Below, one piece after another: positions 55,235 through 64,000 of a stretch of 64,000 nt of DNA; position 1 is the stretch's first letter; the number at the start of each line of letters is the position of its first letter. The notes beneath the pieces are model-generated. The model saw only the letters and a list, made by a program, of their open reading frames with translations. It ran no database searches and was not told the origin of the DNA. This stretch comes from Parapedobacter koreensis. Lineage in GTDB: Bacteria > Bacteroidota > Bacteroidia > Sphingobacteriales > Sphingobacteriaceae. Both the position numbers and the translations under genes were made by a program. The stretch lies in assembly GCF_900109365.1 (NCBI RefSeq), contig NZ_FNZR01000007.1, positions 62,001 to 126,000 on the forward strand, read 5' to 3'.

Positions 55235-56119
55235 TTATCCGTTAGACAATGCTGCTGCCCCGCTCACGATTTCCGTGAGTTCGGTGGTAATCGCGGCTTG
55301 GCGCGCTTGATTATACGATAATTTAAGTGATTTCAATAGCTCTCCCGCATTATCAGTAGCCTTGTCCATCGCTGTCATCCGTGCGCCATGTTCGGACGCA
55401 TGTGAATCCAGTATTGCTTTATAAAGTTGTACCTTAATGGCTTTCGGTATCAATCCTTCAATGATTTCCTCCTTGGACGGTTCAATAATATAGTCCACCT
55501 CTGCTTTTGGTTTCCCCGATTTCACAGACCCGGGCAATAAGGGTAGCAATTGTTCGGTAGTCAGGATTTGGACAGCCGCATTCTTAAACCGGTTATACAC
55601 CAGATCCACCTTGTCATATTCACCGTCTGCAAAGCCTTTCATAATGACATCAGCAATCTTCGAAGCGTTTTCAAAATCCAGGGCTGTAAATAAATCATTG
55701 TGGTCGCCCACCACCTGATATTTACGTTTCAAGTAGTAATCCTGAACCCGCTTGCCAATAGCAATGATGCGTACATTCCCGGCTTGCAATTGCTCGCTGT
55801 ATCGTTCAGTGATCAATTGATTGGCCGTCTTGATAGCATTGGCATTGAACGCCCCTGCCAATCCCCTATTGGAGGCAATGACGACCACCAACACCTTATT
55901 GGGCTTACGGTCCATTGTATAAGGAGAGATCCCGCCTTCTACACTGGCAGATACATTAGCCAGGATTTCCCTTAGCTTCTCTGCGTAAGGGCGTAGTTGT
56001 ATGATGGCGTTGGTTGCCCGCTTCAACTTAGCTGCTGAAACCATTTTCATGGCCTTCGTAATTTGCTGTGTAGAAGTGACCGATGTGATCCGGTTCCGTA
56101 CTTCCTTTAAGTTTGCCAT
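55235..56119 (-). CDS. atpG: ATP synthase gamma subunit
   Basis: The 294-residue protein shows the N-terminal rotor helix LKEVRNRITSVTSTQQITKAMKMVSAAKLKRA and the C-terminal helix NAGELLKSLKLSYNQARQ with ITTELTEIVSGA. It forms the central stalk turning in the alpha-beta ring. Last gene of the operon; atpD and atpC do not follow, as usual in Bacteroidota where they form a separate locus. Confidence 0.96.
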   Translation of the reverse strand: MANLKEVRNRITSVTSTQQITKAMKMVSAAKLKRATNAIIQLRPYAEKLREILANVSASVEGGISPYTMDRKPNKVLVVVIASNRGLAGAFNANAIKTANQLITERYSEQLQAGNVRIIAIGKRVQDYYLKRKYQVVGDHNDLFTALDFENASKIADVIMKGFADGEYDKVDLVYNRFKNAAVQILTTEQLLPLLPGSVKSGKPKAEVDYIIEPSKEEIIEGLIPKAIKVQLYKAILDSHASEHGARMTAMDKATDNAGELLKSLKLSYNQARQAAITTELTEIVSGAAALSNG

Positions 56120-56152
56120 TTTTTTAGACTATAGACGTTATGTCTAACTTAT

Positions 56153-57727
56153 TCAATACTTATCCGCTAACTCTTTAGCTACCTTTTCCAATACGTCGGT
56201 GAGCTCATCTGTAAATTTCCCCTCTTTTAATGCTTTTAACACTTCGGGATGGCGCAATTCCAACTGGTGGAGGTATTCCGTCTCAAAACCCTTCACCTTG
56301 TTTACAGGAACGTTACGGAATAAGCCTTTCGTACCAGCATAGATGATGGCTACTTGTTTTTCTACAGCCACCGGCGAAAACTGGCCTTGTTTTAGGATTT
56401 CTACGTTGCGCACACCTTTGTCCAACACAGCTTTAGTGGCCGCATCGAGATCCGATCCAAATTTAGAAAATGCTTCCAATTCCCGGTATTGAGCTTGATC
56501 AAGCTTCAATGTGCCGGCTACCTTCTTCATCGATTTGATTTGGGCATTACCGCCGACGCGTGATACGGAGATACCCACGTTGATGGCTGGGCGTACGCCT
56601 GCGTTGAACAGGTTGGACTCCAGGAAAATCTGTCCATCCGTAATGGATATCACGTTGGTGGGGATATAAGCCGATACGTCACCCGCTTGGGTTTCGATGA
56701 TTGGCAGTGCTGTAAGCGACCCACCGCCCTTGACCAATGGCCTAATGGATTCGGGCAAGTCGTTCATCTGGCTCGCGATGCTGTCAGATGAAGTGATTTT
56801 AGCAGCCCGTTCCAACAGTCGGCTGTGCAGGTAAAATACGTCACCCGGATAGGCTTCGCGGCCCGGTGGACGACGAAGCAATAAAGACACCTCACGATAA
56901 GCTACTGCCTGCTTGGACAGGTCATCATAGATGATCAATGCCGGACGGCCGGTGTCCCGGAAAAACTCACCGATGGCCGCTCCAGCCATGGGCGCATAGA
57001 ACTGCATCGGTGCCGGATCAGCAGCAGATGCGGAAACCACAATCGTATAAGGCATTGCCCCATTCTCTTCCAAGGTACGGACAATATTTGCCACAGTGGA
57101 ATTTTTCTGACCAACCGCTACATAAATACAATATACTGGCTCACCTGCGTCATAAAATTCTTTTTGGTTGATAATCGTATCGATACATACCGCTGTCTTT
57201 CCGGTCTGGCGATCGCCGATAACCAATTCCCGTTGGCCACGGCCAATCGGAATCATCGCATCAATAGCCTTGATACCGGTTTGTAGCGGCTCGTTTACCG
57301 GTTGACGGTAAATAACGCCCGGCGCTTTCCGTTCAATGGGCATTTCGTAGGTTTCGCCGATGATTGGACCTTTGCCGTCAATCGGCTGACCCAAGGTATT
57401 TACTACACGACCCAGCATGCCTTCACCTACTTTGATGGATGCGATCCGACGTGTACGTTTGATGGTATCTCCTTCCTTGATCTCGTCAGACTGGCCAAGC
57501 AACACGACACCTACGTTATCTTCTTCAAGGTTCAGTACAATGCCTTGCAAGCCATTTTCAAATTCAACCAGTTCGCCAGACTGGACTTTCGTTAAGCCAT
57601 ATATCCGCGCAATACCGTCGCCAATCTGCAATACGGTACCCACTTCCTCAAGCTCGGCTTCTGATTTGAAGCCCGACAATTGCTCTCTCAAAATTGCCGA
57701 TACTTCATCGGGTCTTACCTCTATCAT
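56153..57727 (-). CDS. atpA: ATP synthase alpha subunit
   Basis: The 524-residue protein has the P-loop [28 protein letters not shown] with the conserved Arg finger region, and [20 protein letters not shown]. It binds nucleotide without catalysing ATP synthesis. The catalytic beta subunit is not in this window. A 117-bp gap separates it from atpH, larger than others in the operon. Confidence 0.97.
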   Translation of the reverse strand: MIEVRPDEVSAILREQLSGFKSEAELEEVGTVLQIGDGIARIYGLTKVQSGELVEFENGLQGIVLNLEEDNVGVVLLGQSDEIKEGDTIKRTRRIASIKVGEGMLGRVVNTLGQPIDGKGPIIGETYEMPIERKAPGVIYRQPVNEPLQTGIKAIDAMIPIGRGQRELVIGDRQTGKTAVCIDTIINQKEFYDAGEPVYCIYVAVGQKNSTVANIVRTLEENGAMPYTIVVSASAADPAPMQFYAPMAGAAIGEFFRDTGRPALIIYDDLSKQAVAYREVSLLLRRPPGREAYPGDVFYLHSRLLERAAKITSSDSIASQMNDLPESIRPLVKGGGSLTALPIIETQAGDVSAYIPTNVISITDGQIFLESNLFNAGVRPAINVGISVSRVGGNAQIKSMKKVAGTLKLDQAQYRELEAFSKFGSDLDAATKAVLDKGVRNVEILKQGQFSPVAVEKQVAIIYAGTKGLFRNVPVNKVKGFETEYLHQLELRHPEVLKALKEGKFTDELTDVLEKVAKELADKY

Positions 57728-57844
57728 TTTAATGTTATTAGGGGTTTCTCTTTTAATTTTCTATAACTGTACTTCCAATACATCAATAGAACAAGGAGTA
57801 TCCAAAATCTAATCTCTGTTGTCTATTGTCTAACGTCTCAACAC

Positions 57845-58393
57845 TCAATTCACAACCTGTGCATCGAAGTGGCGTTCCAACTTCTTCAATTTACCTGCGA
57901 TGCTAGCATCAATCTGCCTATCACCCACTTTTACCACAAAACCGCCAATCAACGAAGGATCCACATTGTTTTGCAATATCACTTCCGCATTGATTTCGCT
58001 GGCAATCACCTTTTGCAACGTGTCCAGGTTTTTCGTTGACAACGCCGTTGCCGAAGTAACCGTTGCATGGACGATGCCCTTCACTTCATTATACTCGCGG
58101 ATAAATTCCTGTGCCGTGGCATATAAAATACCCGCACGGCCTTTACGCACCATAATATGGAAAAAGGCAGTGATTGAGGGATGTATTTTATCGCCAAACA
58201 GGGCGTCCAGGATATTGCTTTTCTTATCCTGCTTCATGATGGGATTTTTGAGTACAGCTTGCAATTCCTTGTTGGTGCGCAACACGGCTACAAACTGCTC
58301 CATATCCCGTTTCACGGTTTCCAGGTTTCCCTGTTCCTGTGCTAAATCGATGAGTGACTTAGCGTACCGTGATGCAACTTTAAACTCTGACAT
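57845..58393 (-). CDS. atpH: ATP synthase delta subunit (OSCP)
   Basis: The 182-residue protein has the N-terminal VASRYAKSLIDLAQEQG and C-terminal VDPSLIGGFVVKVGDRQIDAS, both delta family signatures. It joins the peripheral stalk to F1. Between atpF (30 bp) and atpA. Confidence 0.94.
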   Translation of the reverse strand: MSEFKVASRYAKSLIDLAQEQGNLETVKRDMEQFVAVLRTNKELQAVLKNPIMKQDKKSNILDALFGDKIHPSITAFFHIMVRKGRAGILYATAQEFIREYNEVKGIVHATVTSATALSTKNLDTLQKVIASEINAEVILQNNVDPSLIGGFVVKVGDRQIDASIAGKLKKLERHFDAQVVN

Positions 58394-58423
58394 ATCGATA
58401 TGCGGTTAGCTCAGGGCTACTTC

Positions 58424-58924
58424 TTAATTCAATTTCACGTCTTTGAGCAAATCAGACACCAATGCTTCCTGCTTGCGTTCGTCCTCAAACTCTTTTTGGA
58501 GTACCTTACGGGCGATTTCCAGCGAAAGTGAAGAGACTTGGTTTTTCACCTCGGCCAATGCCCGTTTTTTCTGGTCATCGATTTCTTTCCGGGCTTGTTC
58601 AATCAGTTTTGCCCCTTCCGCTTGGGCAAGGTGCTTTGCATCCGCTACAATCTGGTCTTTCAACTCCTTAGCTTCCTTCAGGATGACATCACGTTCGGCA
58701 CGGGCCGCTTTCAGTAATTGCTCATTCTCATTGGTTAGGCGGGCCATTTCTGCTTTCGCCTTTTCAGCAGACGTCAGCGCGTCTTCAATGGATTTTTCAC
58801 GTTCGCCAATGGCTTCCATAATGGGCTTCCATGCAAATTTGCGCAAAAGCAATAATAATAAAAGAAATGCGACAAATGTCCAAAATACCAATCCAATGCT
58901 CGGATTACCAATATCAAAACTCAT
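58424..58924 (-). CDS. atpF: ATP synthase b subunit
   Basis: The 166-residue protein has one N-terminal TM helix (about 8-28, GLVFWTFVAFLLLLLLLRKF), then a long charged coiled coil. The stalk portion shows EKAKAEMARLTNENEQLLKA. It forms the peripheral stalk as a dimer. Confidence 0.95.
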   Translation of the reverse strand: MSFDIGNPSIGLVFWTFVAFLLLLLLLRKFAWKPIMEAIGEREKSIEDALTSAEKAKAEMARLTNENEQLLKAARAERDVILKEAKELKDQIVADAKHLAQAEGAKLIEQARKEIDDQKKRALAEVKNQVSSLSLEIARKVLQKEFEDERKQEALVSDLLKDVKLN

Positions 58925-59018
58925 ATAGGGTCTTTAAATTTGATTTCTTTTAAATGAAGGCCGGACACAGGACCAACCGTCAGGTGCCCGGCCTTTGATT
59001 CAGTTCCTTCGTACAGGA

Positions 59019-59240
<222 letters not shown>

Positions 59241-59271
59241 TTAATGTATATTTAATATAAGGATTCACAAA

Positions 59272-60357
59272 TCAATGATGCTCCTCTACCGCCATACCGA
59301 TAAACAGCGCGGTAAGCAACGTAAAGATAAAAGCCTGCAATGCCGCCACCAGCAATTCCAATACATTCATAAATAGCACAAAGGCAAGCGAAACAGGTGC
59401 GATGGCCAACGACTTGAATACGAAAATTAGTGAAATTAAACTGAGGATGATGATATGACCCGCCGTGATGTTGGCAAATAGACGGATCATCAATGCAAAC
59501 GGCTTGGAGATGACCCCGACTAATTCCACGGGAATCATGATGGGATACAACCACCAGGGTACATCCGGTAATAAGATGTGTTTCCAGTAGTATTTATTAC
59601 CGCTGAAATTGACCACTACCAGTACAATCAAGGCCAGCACAAACGTCACCGCTATATTTCCCGTTACATTCGCCGCTCCCGGAAAAATCGGTATCAACCC
59701 CAACAAATTATTGATCCAAATGAAAAAGAATATCGTGAGCAGCAAGGGCATGAAACGGGCATATTTATGCCCAATGTTGGGGCGAGCAATATCATCCCGC
59801 ACGAAAAGGATGACGGGCTCCAAAAAAGATTGTAGCCCTTTTGGTGCTTTGGCTCCTCGTTTTTTATAAGCCTGTGCGACGGATGTAAACACCAACAGCA
59901 AAAGAATGACAGACAAAAACATCGAGGCCACGTTTTTGGTAATCGAGAAATCCCATACCTTCTTGGATGCTTCCTCATCCACTCCACCTGCAGTATTCAC
60001 CACTTGGATTTTTTTCTTATCCACCAGCCGGTAGTTATAATACGTTCCATGGTAATCATGCTCGCCATGGTGAAACTCAGAAGACAGGAAAAATTCAAAT
60101 CCCTTATCGGTATACAAAATTACGGGAAGTGGAATCGAGGTGTGTCCCCAAAGGTGCCAATCATGTGCATCACTGATGTGCTCCATAATCATATTGGTAG
60201 GCTCAAATTCTTCTTCAGCATGCGCTCCATGGCTTGTTGCAGCTATGGTATCAGCAGTAGCAGTATCGGCAGCTTGTACAGCGGAAAAGGTCGTTAAAAC
60301 AGCAAATATTGCTATGAAGCTTATTTTTTTTGAATCGAAAAAGTGCCTAAAATCCAT
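59272..60357 (-). CDS. atpB: ATP synthase a subunit
   Basis: The 361-residue protein is about 90 residues longer than the E. coli form. It has a probable signal peptide (SFIAIFAVLTTFSAVQA) and a His-rich soluble N-terminal extension (about 30-135), as seen in Bacteroidota. The TM core has the essential Arg in PFALMIRLFANITAGHI. It forms the proton half-channels against the c ring. Confidence 0.95.
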   Translation of the reverse strand: MDFRHFFDSKKISFIAIFAVLTTFSAVQAADTATADTIAATSHGAHAEEEFEPTNMIMEHISDAHDWHLWGHTSIPLPVILYTDKGFEFFLSSEFHHGEHDYHGTYYNYRLVDKKKIQVVNTAGGVDEEASKKVWDFSITKNVASMFLSVILLLLVFTSVAQAYKKRGAKAPKGLQSFLEPVILFVRDDIARPNIGHKYARFMPLLLTIFFFIWINNLLGLIPIFPGAANVTGNIAVTFVLALIVLVVVNFSGNKYYWKHILLPDVPWWLYPIMIPVELVGVISKPFALMIRLFANITAGHIIILSLISLIFVFKSLAIAPVSLAFVLFMNVLELLVAALQAFIFTLLTALFIGMAVEEHH

Positions 60358-60371
60358 CTATTCCCAATTTT

Positions 60372-60761
60372 TTACGTCTGATTTTGGTCGCGCAAGTTAC
60401 GTAACAAACATATAACTTCAAAGAGGGTAAACAAGAAATATAACGAAAAAAAGTTAAGTGCTGTAAGCAGCTTATTTTCAGGGAATTTAATTATCAGAAT
60501 GGCAACTATTGTCAAGCATGCAAATAGCTTCAGAAAAAGGCCACCAATAAGGCTGTAAATGGATAATTCCCCGCCTTTACGAATACCCAAATCACTCAGC
60601 AGGTAAGCAGCCAGTGTAAAGGCGAATACCACGAAAAAAAGCAACCAGAAATGCGGGCTAAGCACCGCTCCTGTTTCAAATGTATGCTGCAAAGCCAGCG
60701 CCACTACTGCCATAAGCAACGCAAAGAGGTGGTAATATAGGATAAAGCGCCCAAGTCCCAT
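60372..60761 (-). CDS. AtpI-like small membrane protein
   Basis: I start at 60761 (MGLGRFILYYHLFALLMAV), where the ATG lies one base after the dapF stop; the longer frame overlaps dapF. The 129-residue protein has four TM helices (about 8-26, 34-56, 66-90, 98-120). Its position immediately before atpB is that of AtpI, which helps assemble the c ring, but sequence similarity to AtpI is not visible by eye. The C-terminal tail is basic. Confidence 0.7.
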   Translation of the reverse strand: MGLGRFILYYHLFALLMAVVALALQHTFETGAVLSPHFWLLFFVVFAFTLAAYLLSDLGIRKGGELSIYSLIGGLFLKLFACLTIVAILIIKFPENKLLTALNFFSLYFLFTLFEVICLLRNLRDQNQT

Positions 60762-60762
60762 G

Positions 60763-61554
60763 CTACCACGAAATCTCGCCCTTAAAAACGAACTCGGCAG
60801 GCCCTTCCAAAAAAACATATGTAAAATGTTCGCCGGTTTTGGTGAAACGGATGGTTAGGTTGCCCCCGGCTACGCGAATGGGTGTTTCCATTTCCCCGTT
60901 ATGTCCTTCATGCCATGCCATGGCCAATGCCACGGCCGTTGCACCCGTACCACACGCCAAGGTTTCATCCTCCACCCCCCGCTCATAGGTACGCACGTAG
61001 TAGCCATTGTTTTCAGCTTGTACAAAGTTCACATTAACACCTTCGTTGCGGTAGGTGTCGCTATAGCGTATCTTACGCCCCTCATCAAACACGGGAAAAG
61101 CATCCAAATCCTGCACTAATTTTACGTAGTGTGGCGATCCCGTATTTAATACATAGGCATCGCCGTCTTGTTTGACCGCATCGACATCTATCATTTGCAA
61201 GCTTATCCAACCTACGTTGTTGGCATGGATACGGGCATGGTGCAGGCCATCTGCTGCCAAAAAGTCAGTCTCACTACCAATCACCCCCAAATCCTGCGCA
61301 AATGCTACAATACAGCGGCCGCCATTGCCACACATGCTTCCTTCATAGCCATCAGCGTTGTAGTAAATCATTTCAAAATCATGCACTGCCACGTCCTGCA
61401 ATAACATTAACCCATCAGCCCCGATGCCGAATCTTCTATCGCATAGACGGCGTACCAAATCCACGTTATTCCGGTCAAATAGTCCATTTCGATTGTCAAA
61501 GACAATAAAATCATTGCCTGCCCCCTGATATTTATAGAATGTATGCGTTTCCAT
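60763..61554 (-). CDS. dapF: Diaminopimelate epimerase
   Basis: The 263-residue enzyme interconverts LL- and meso-diaminopimelate for lysine and peptidoglycan. Both active-site cysteines appear: GSMCGNGGRCIVAFA and ETLACGTGATAVALAMA. The N-terminus FYKYQGAGNDFIVFDNR is typical. First gene before the ATP synthase genes, with the AtpI-like ORF coupled to it. Confidence 0.96.
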   Translation of the reverse strand: METHTFYKYQGAGNDFIVFDNRNGLFDRNNVDLVRRLCDRRFGIGADGLMLLQDVAVHDFEMIYYNADGYEGSMCGNGGRCIVAFAQDLGVIGSETDFLAADGLHHARIHANNVGWISLQMIDVDAVKQDGDAYVLNTGSPHYVKLVQDLDAFPVFDEGRKIRYSDTYRNEGVNVNFVQAENNGYYVRTYERGVEDETLACGTGATAVALAMAWHEGHNGEMETPIRVAGGNLTIRFTKTGEHFTYVFLEGPAEFVFKGEISW

Positions 61555-61572
61555 GTATTTTTATTGACGATT

Positions 61573-61580
61573 CAAAGATA
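61573..61580 (-). promoter_or_regulatory. -7 box TATCTTTG of the dapF-ATP synthase operon
   Basis: Reverse-strand TATCTTTG ends 18 bp before the dapF ATG. No TTG at 20 bp. Confidence 0.5.
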
Positions 61581-61670
61581 GGGATATCACCCCACATTAT
61601 GCTGGCTTTTATACAAAGCAAGCTGCTTTCTAGCTTTAACATTATTTAACAGAAAAGTGCTGCCATCCGT

Positions 61671-61702
61671 TTGCTTTAGAGTCGTAAATGGTATTACATT
61701 TG
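61671..61702 (+). promoter_or_regulatory. Promoter of the HtrA/DegP gene
   Basis: TTG (61671-61673), 21-bp spacer, TACATTTG (61695-61702). The predicted start near 61709 lies beyond the ATG at 61688 but before the one at 61754, which supports the latter as the real start. Confidence 0.7.
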
Positions 61703-61753
61703 AACAGCTTTTTACGAAAAGCAAAATTTCGACTTATAACGATAGGAATTAAG

Positions 61754-63319
61754 ATGAAAAAATTAGGATTAACATTCTTAACCGCACTTGTAGGAGGCTT
61801 GATAGCTGTGGGCGGTTATAAACTGTTTGAGCACAAACAGGAAAGTAAGATGTCATTTGAAGAACGGCAACAATTGCATTATGCCAGCAATCCGGTCCCA
61901 AATGTGGTTTCGTCTACAGGAAATCCGGATTTCACCCAAGCGGCAGCGATGGTTGCACCAGCGGTCGTACACATTACAACGACGTACCCCGGACGCCAAA
62001 GAGGATCTGGCGGTGGAGAAGACCCAATGGATTTATTCGAAGAATTTTTTGGCATGCCCCGACAGCGGCAACAGCGTTCGCAACCGCCTGCCCAAGCTAC
62101 CGGATCTGGCGTGATTATCTCTGAGGATGGCTATATCGTCACCAACAACCACGTGGTGGAAGATGCCAACAAAATCGAGGTACAACTAACCGACAAGCGC
62201 GTAGTAGAAGCAAAAATCATTGGCCGTGATCCGAACACGGATCTCGCTTTGATCAAAATCAGCGAAAAAGGGCTTCCTTTTGTACGCTTCGGCGATTCAG
62301 ATGATGTGCGCATTGGCGAGTGGGTATTGGCTGTAGGCTATCCGCTGGGGCTGGAATCAACGGTGACGGCAGGTATCGTCAGCGCCACCGGGCGCTCCAC
62401 CGGCATCATTGCCCGCGAATTGCAGCAACGCCAGTACCAGCAACGGGGTTATCCGCAATCCAGCGAAGAGCCCCTGCTGAATACAGCCGTAGAATCGTTC
62501 ATACAGACTGATGCCGTCATCAACAAAGGAAATAGTGGCGGCCCCTTGGTCAATGCCAATGGCGAACTTATCGGCATCAACTCCAACATTATGACCCCAA
62601 CGGGCACCTATGCTGGATATGGCTTTGCGGTGCCTGTCAACCTCGTTAAGAAAATTGCCGACGACTTTATCAAATTCGGCATGGTGAAACGGGGCTTAAT
62701 AGGCATCTCCTTTACGGAGCTTAATCCCGCAACTGCCAAAGAACTGGAAATAAGCGATGTAAACGGCCTTTATGTCAACGATGTTGTTCCAAGCGGCGCA
62801 GCGGAAGATGCCGGCCTTAAAAAAGGCGACATCATTACCAAGCTGGACGGTCGTGTCATCGCTTCTTCCTCCGATTTACAAGAGCGCGTATACCGATTGC
62901 GTCCTGGCGATAAGGTCAGACTTACTTACAAACGGGATAACAAGGAGCGCGAGGTGACCGTGACGCTTAAAGAAGACACCCGTGCAACGGAGAGTGCAAA
63001 AGAAGAAAGTGAGGCAAAACGCAGCGCTACTGAAATCTACAATAAGTTGGGTGCTGGATTTGTACCCGCTACCGACGCCAAGAAAAAAGAATTGGGCATT
63101 TCTTCCGGTGTAGTGGTTACCCAAGTTCATCAAGGCGGACTGTTTGACTATTTCAACGTACAGCGCGGCTTGGTTATTACACACATCAATGGCAAACCGG
63201 TAAACAGCGCAGATGACGTAGAAGCGGCACTAGCCGACTCCCAAAGAGGCATTGTACGCATTGTGGGTGTACCGCAGCGCGGCAGCCGCGTAGAGCTGAA
63301 CGTACCAATCGAATACTAA
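61754..63319 (+). CDS. HtrA/DegP-type periplasmic serine protease with two PDZ domains
   Basis: The start at 61754 (MKKLGLTFLTALVGGLIAVGG) follows a promoter and opens an N-terminal signal or anchor. The 521-residue protein has a trypsin-like domain with triad His in TNNHVVED, Asp in NTDLALIKI and Ser in NKGNSGGPLV. Two PDZ domains follow (about 305-395, LYVNDVVPSGAAEDAGLKKG, and 430-515, VVVTQVHQGGLFDYFNV). A Gln/Arg-rich loop (MPRQRQQRSQPPAQ) precedes the protease core. It removes misfolded envelope proteins. Confidence 0.95.
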   Translation: MKKLGLTFLTALVGGLIAVGGYKLFEHKQESKMSFEERQQLHYASNPVPNVVSSTGNPDFTQAAAMVAPAVVHITTTYPGRQRGSGGGEDPMDLFEEFFGMPRQRQQRSQPPAQATGSGVIISEDGYIVTNNHVVEDANKIEVQLTDKRVVEAKIIGRDPNTDLALIKISEKGLPFVRFGDSDDVRIGEWVLAVGYPLGLESTVTAGIVSATGRSTGIIARELQQRQYQQRGYPQSSEEPLLNTAVESFIQTDAVINKGNSGGPLVNANGELIGINSNIMTPTGTYAGYGFAVPVNLVKKIADDFIKFGMVKRGLIGISFTELNPATAKELEISDVNGLYVNDVVPSGAAEDAGLKKGDIITKLDGRVIASSSDLQERVYRLRPGDKVRLTYKRDNKEREVTVTLKEDTRATESAKEESEAKRSATEIYNKLGAGFVPATDAKKKELGISSGVVVTQVHQGGLFDYFNVQRGLVITHINGKPVNSADDVEAALADSQRGIVRIVGVPQRGSRVELNVPIEY

Positions 63320-63344
63320 ACAACAAATAGGGATATAAAACACC

Positions 63345-63378
63345 AAAAAAATCCCGGCTGGCATGCCGGGATTTTTTT
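63345..63378. terminator. Bidirectional terminator between htrA and the bacilliredoxin gene
   Basis: Perfect 14-bp stem (63345-63358 with 63365-63378), 6-nt loop, CCGGC core with A/T runs at both ends, serving both convergent genes. Confidence 0.88.
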
Positions 63379-63412
63379 ATAATTCAAAAATTTAAAAAAG
63401 CAACAAAAGAAA

Positions 63413-63823
63413 TTAGCAATATTCGTCGAACGCTGCCACCAGGTTATCGGCAATCATCTGAGCCGGACGGCCTTCAATCTGGTGCCTTTCAATCATATGT
63501 ACCAGCTTACCATCTTTAAACAGCGCCATGGCGGGTGAGGAAGGCGGGTAAGGCAACATATAAGAACGGGCTTTGTCCACCGCGTCTTTTTCCATACCAG
63601 CAAACACAGTCACCGTTTTACCAGGACGTTTTTCGTTTTTAACCGCAGTGATAGCAGCTGGGCGTGCGTTAGCCGCTGCACAACCGCATACGGAATTTAC
63701 CACTACAAATACGGTCCCTTCCTGCTTAATGGCCGTATCAACTTCTTCCGGGGTTTTCAATTCTTCAAAGCCGACATCGGTCAGCTCTTTGCGCATCGGC
63801 GCTACCAAGTATTCGGGATACAT
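63413..63823 (-). CDS. Bacilliredoxin (BrxA/BrxB, YphP/YqiW family)
   Basis: The 136-residue thioredoxin-fold protein has the family CGC motif in VNSVCGCAAANARPAA (C46, C48), and an extra Cys at the very C-terminus (FDEYC). KARSYMLPYPPSSPAMALF and HQIEGRPAQMIADNL complete the signature. In Firmicutes these remove bacillithiol from proteins; in Bacteroidota the thiol partner is less clear. It has its own perfect promoter. Confidence 0.92.
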   Translation of the reverse strand: MYPEYLVAPMRKELTDVGFEELKTPEEVDTAIKQEGTVFVVVNSVCGCAAANARPAAITAVKNEKRPGKTVTVFAGMEKDAVDKARSYMLPYPPSSPAMALFKDGKLVHMIERHQIEGRPAQMIADNLVAAFDEYC

Positions 63824-63867
63824 CGTGTTCAGTCCTTTCTATTTAGTTTGTAAATCCAATTAAAATG

Positions 63868-63898
63868 CAAAGATAAGGCACAGTAACTCCTTAAGCAA
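63868..63898 (-). promoter_or_regulatory. Promoter of the bacilliredoxin gene
   Basis: Reverse-strand TTG (63896-63898), 20-bp spacer, TATCTTTG (63868-63875): a perfect consensus, with AAAGGA 9 bp before the ATG. Confidence 0.82.
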
Positions 63899-63951
63899 AT
63901 CCCGAGCTTCAAATGAATGTCAGAATTTGCAGGCCAGTGCACAGGCTCCGC

Positions 63952-63982
63952 TTGTTATTCGTTTTAAAAACAGCTATCTTTG
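63952..63982 (+). promoter_or_regulatory. Promoter for a gene beyond the right edge
   Basis: TTG (63952-63954), 20-bp spacer, TATCTTTG (63975-63982). It points rightwards out of the window; the gene itself is not seen. Confidence 0.75.
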
Positions 63983-64000
63983 CCCGCTATTATTCATCAT

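Overview
The window is a 64 kb piece of a Bacteroidota chromosome, most likely from the family Sphingobacteriaceae. Supporting signs are: promoters of the TTG-N20-TAnnTTTG type rather than sigma70 boxes; an F-type ATP synthase operon that runs dapF-atpI-BEFHAG and lacks atpD and atpC; SLBB/Wzi/EpsG-type polysaccharide genes; outer-membrane barrel proteins with a carboxypeptidase-like N-terminal domain; a fused aspartokinase-homoserine dehydrogenase; and 7TMR-DISM and LytTR signalling proteins. No plasmid or phage backbone, insertion sequence, rRNA or CRISPR array is visible. The only mobile-element trace is a broken tyrosine recombinase just downstream of a tRNA-Pro gene.

Layout. 0-0.8 kb: recombinase remnant, a 21-bp perfect hairpin and tRNA-Pro(GGG). 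0.8-3.6 kb: LytTR response regulator and its LytS-like kinase, a two-copy LytTR-type operator, a divergent 59-residue membrane peptide, and an N-terminally truncated periplasmic binding protein. 3.6-8.7 kb: thrA-thrB-thrC, headed by a leader peptide with eight threonine codons and an attenuator hairpin. 8.8-16 kb: NlpC/P60 hydrolase, PyrR-like phosphoribosyltransferase, MltD-like transglycosylase, TatA, an EnvC-like degenerate LytM protein, a DUF4292 lipoprotein and a TPR protein. 16-18.9 kb: rplM-rpsI-rpsB-tsf. 19.2-24.9 kb: a signalling island (GNAT acyl/acetyltransferase, E1/ThiF-like adenylyltransferase, 7TMR-DISM histidine kinase, receiver-kinase hybrid, and a lone receiver facing it). 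25.3-28.7 kb: tRNA-Met(CAT), START-like protein, LptF/G permease, ribBA. 28.6-42.8 kb: a one-direction Wzx/Wzy exopolysaccharide locus of ten genes. 43-48 kb: aldehyde dehydrogenase and a tightly packed kinase-regulator-TPR-hemE-hemJ operon. 48.2-55 kb: HAD phosphatase, outer-membrane barrel receptor, clpS, a KAS III gene, and a membrane-bound NDP-sugar dehydratase/epimerase. 55.2-61.6 kb: ATP synthase operon led by dapF. 61.7-64 kb: HtrA/DegP protease and a bacilliredoxin, with an outward promoter at the right edge.

The genes worth most attention are the 19.2-24.9 kb island, which pairs two small-molecule-type enzymes with a membrane sensor kinase and three signalling proteins; the LytTR operator with its neighbouring small membrane peptide; and the threonine attenuator. 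All functional statements rest on reading sequence motifs by eye; no database search was run.
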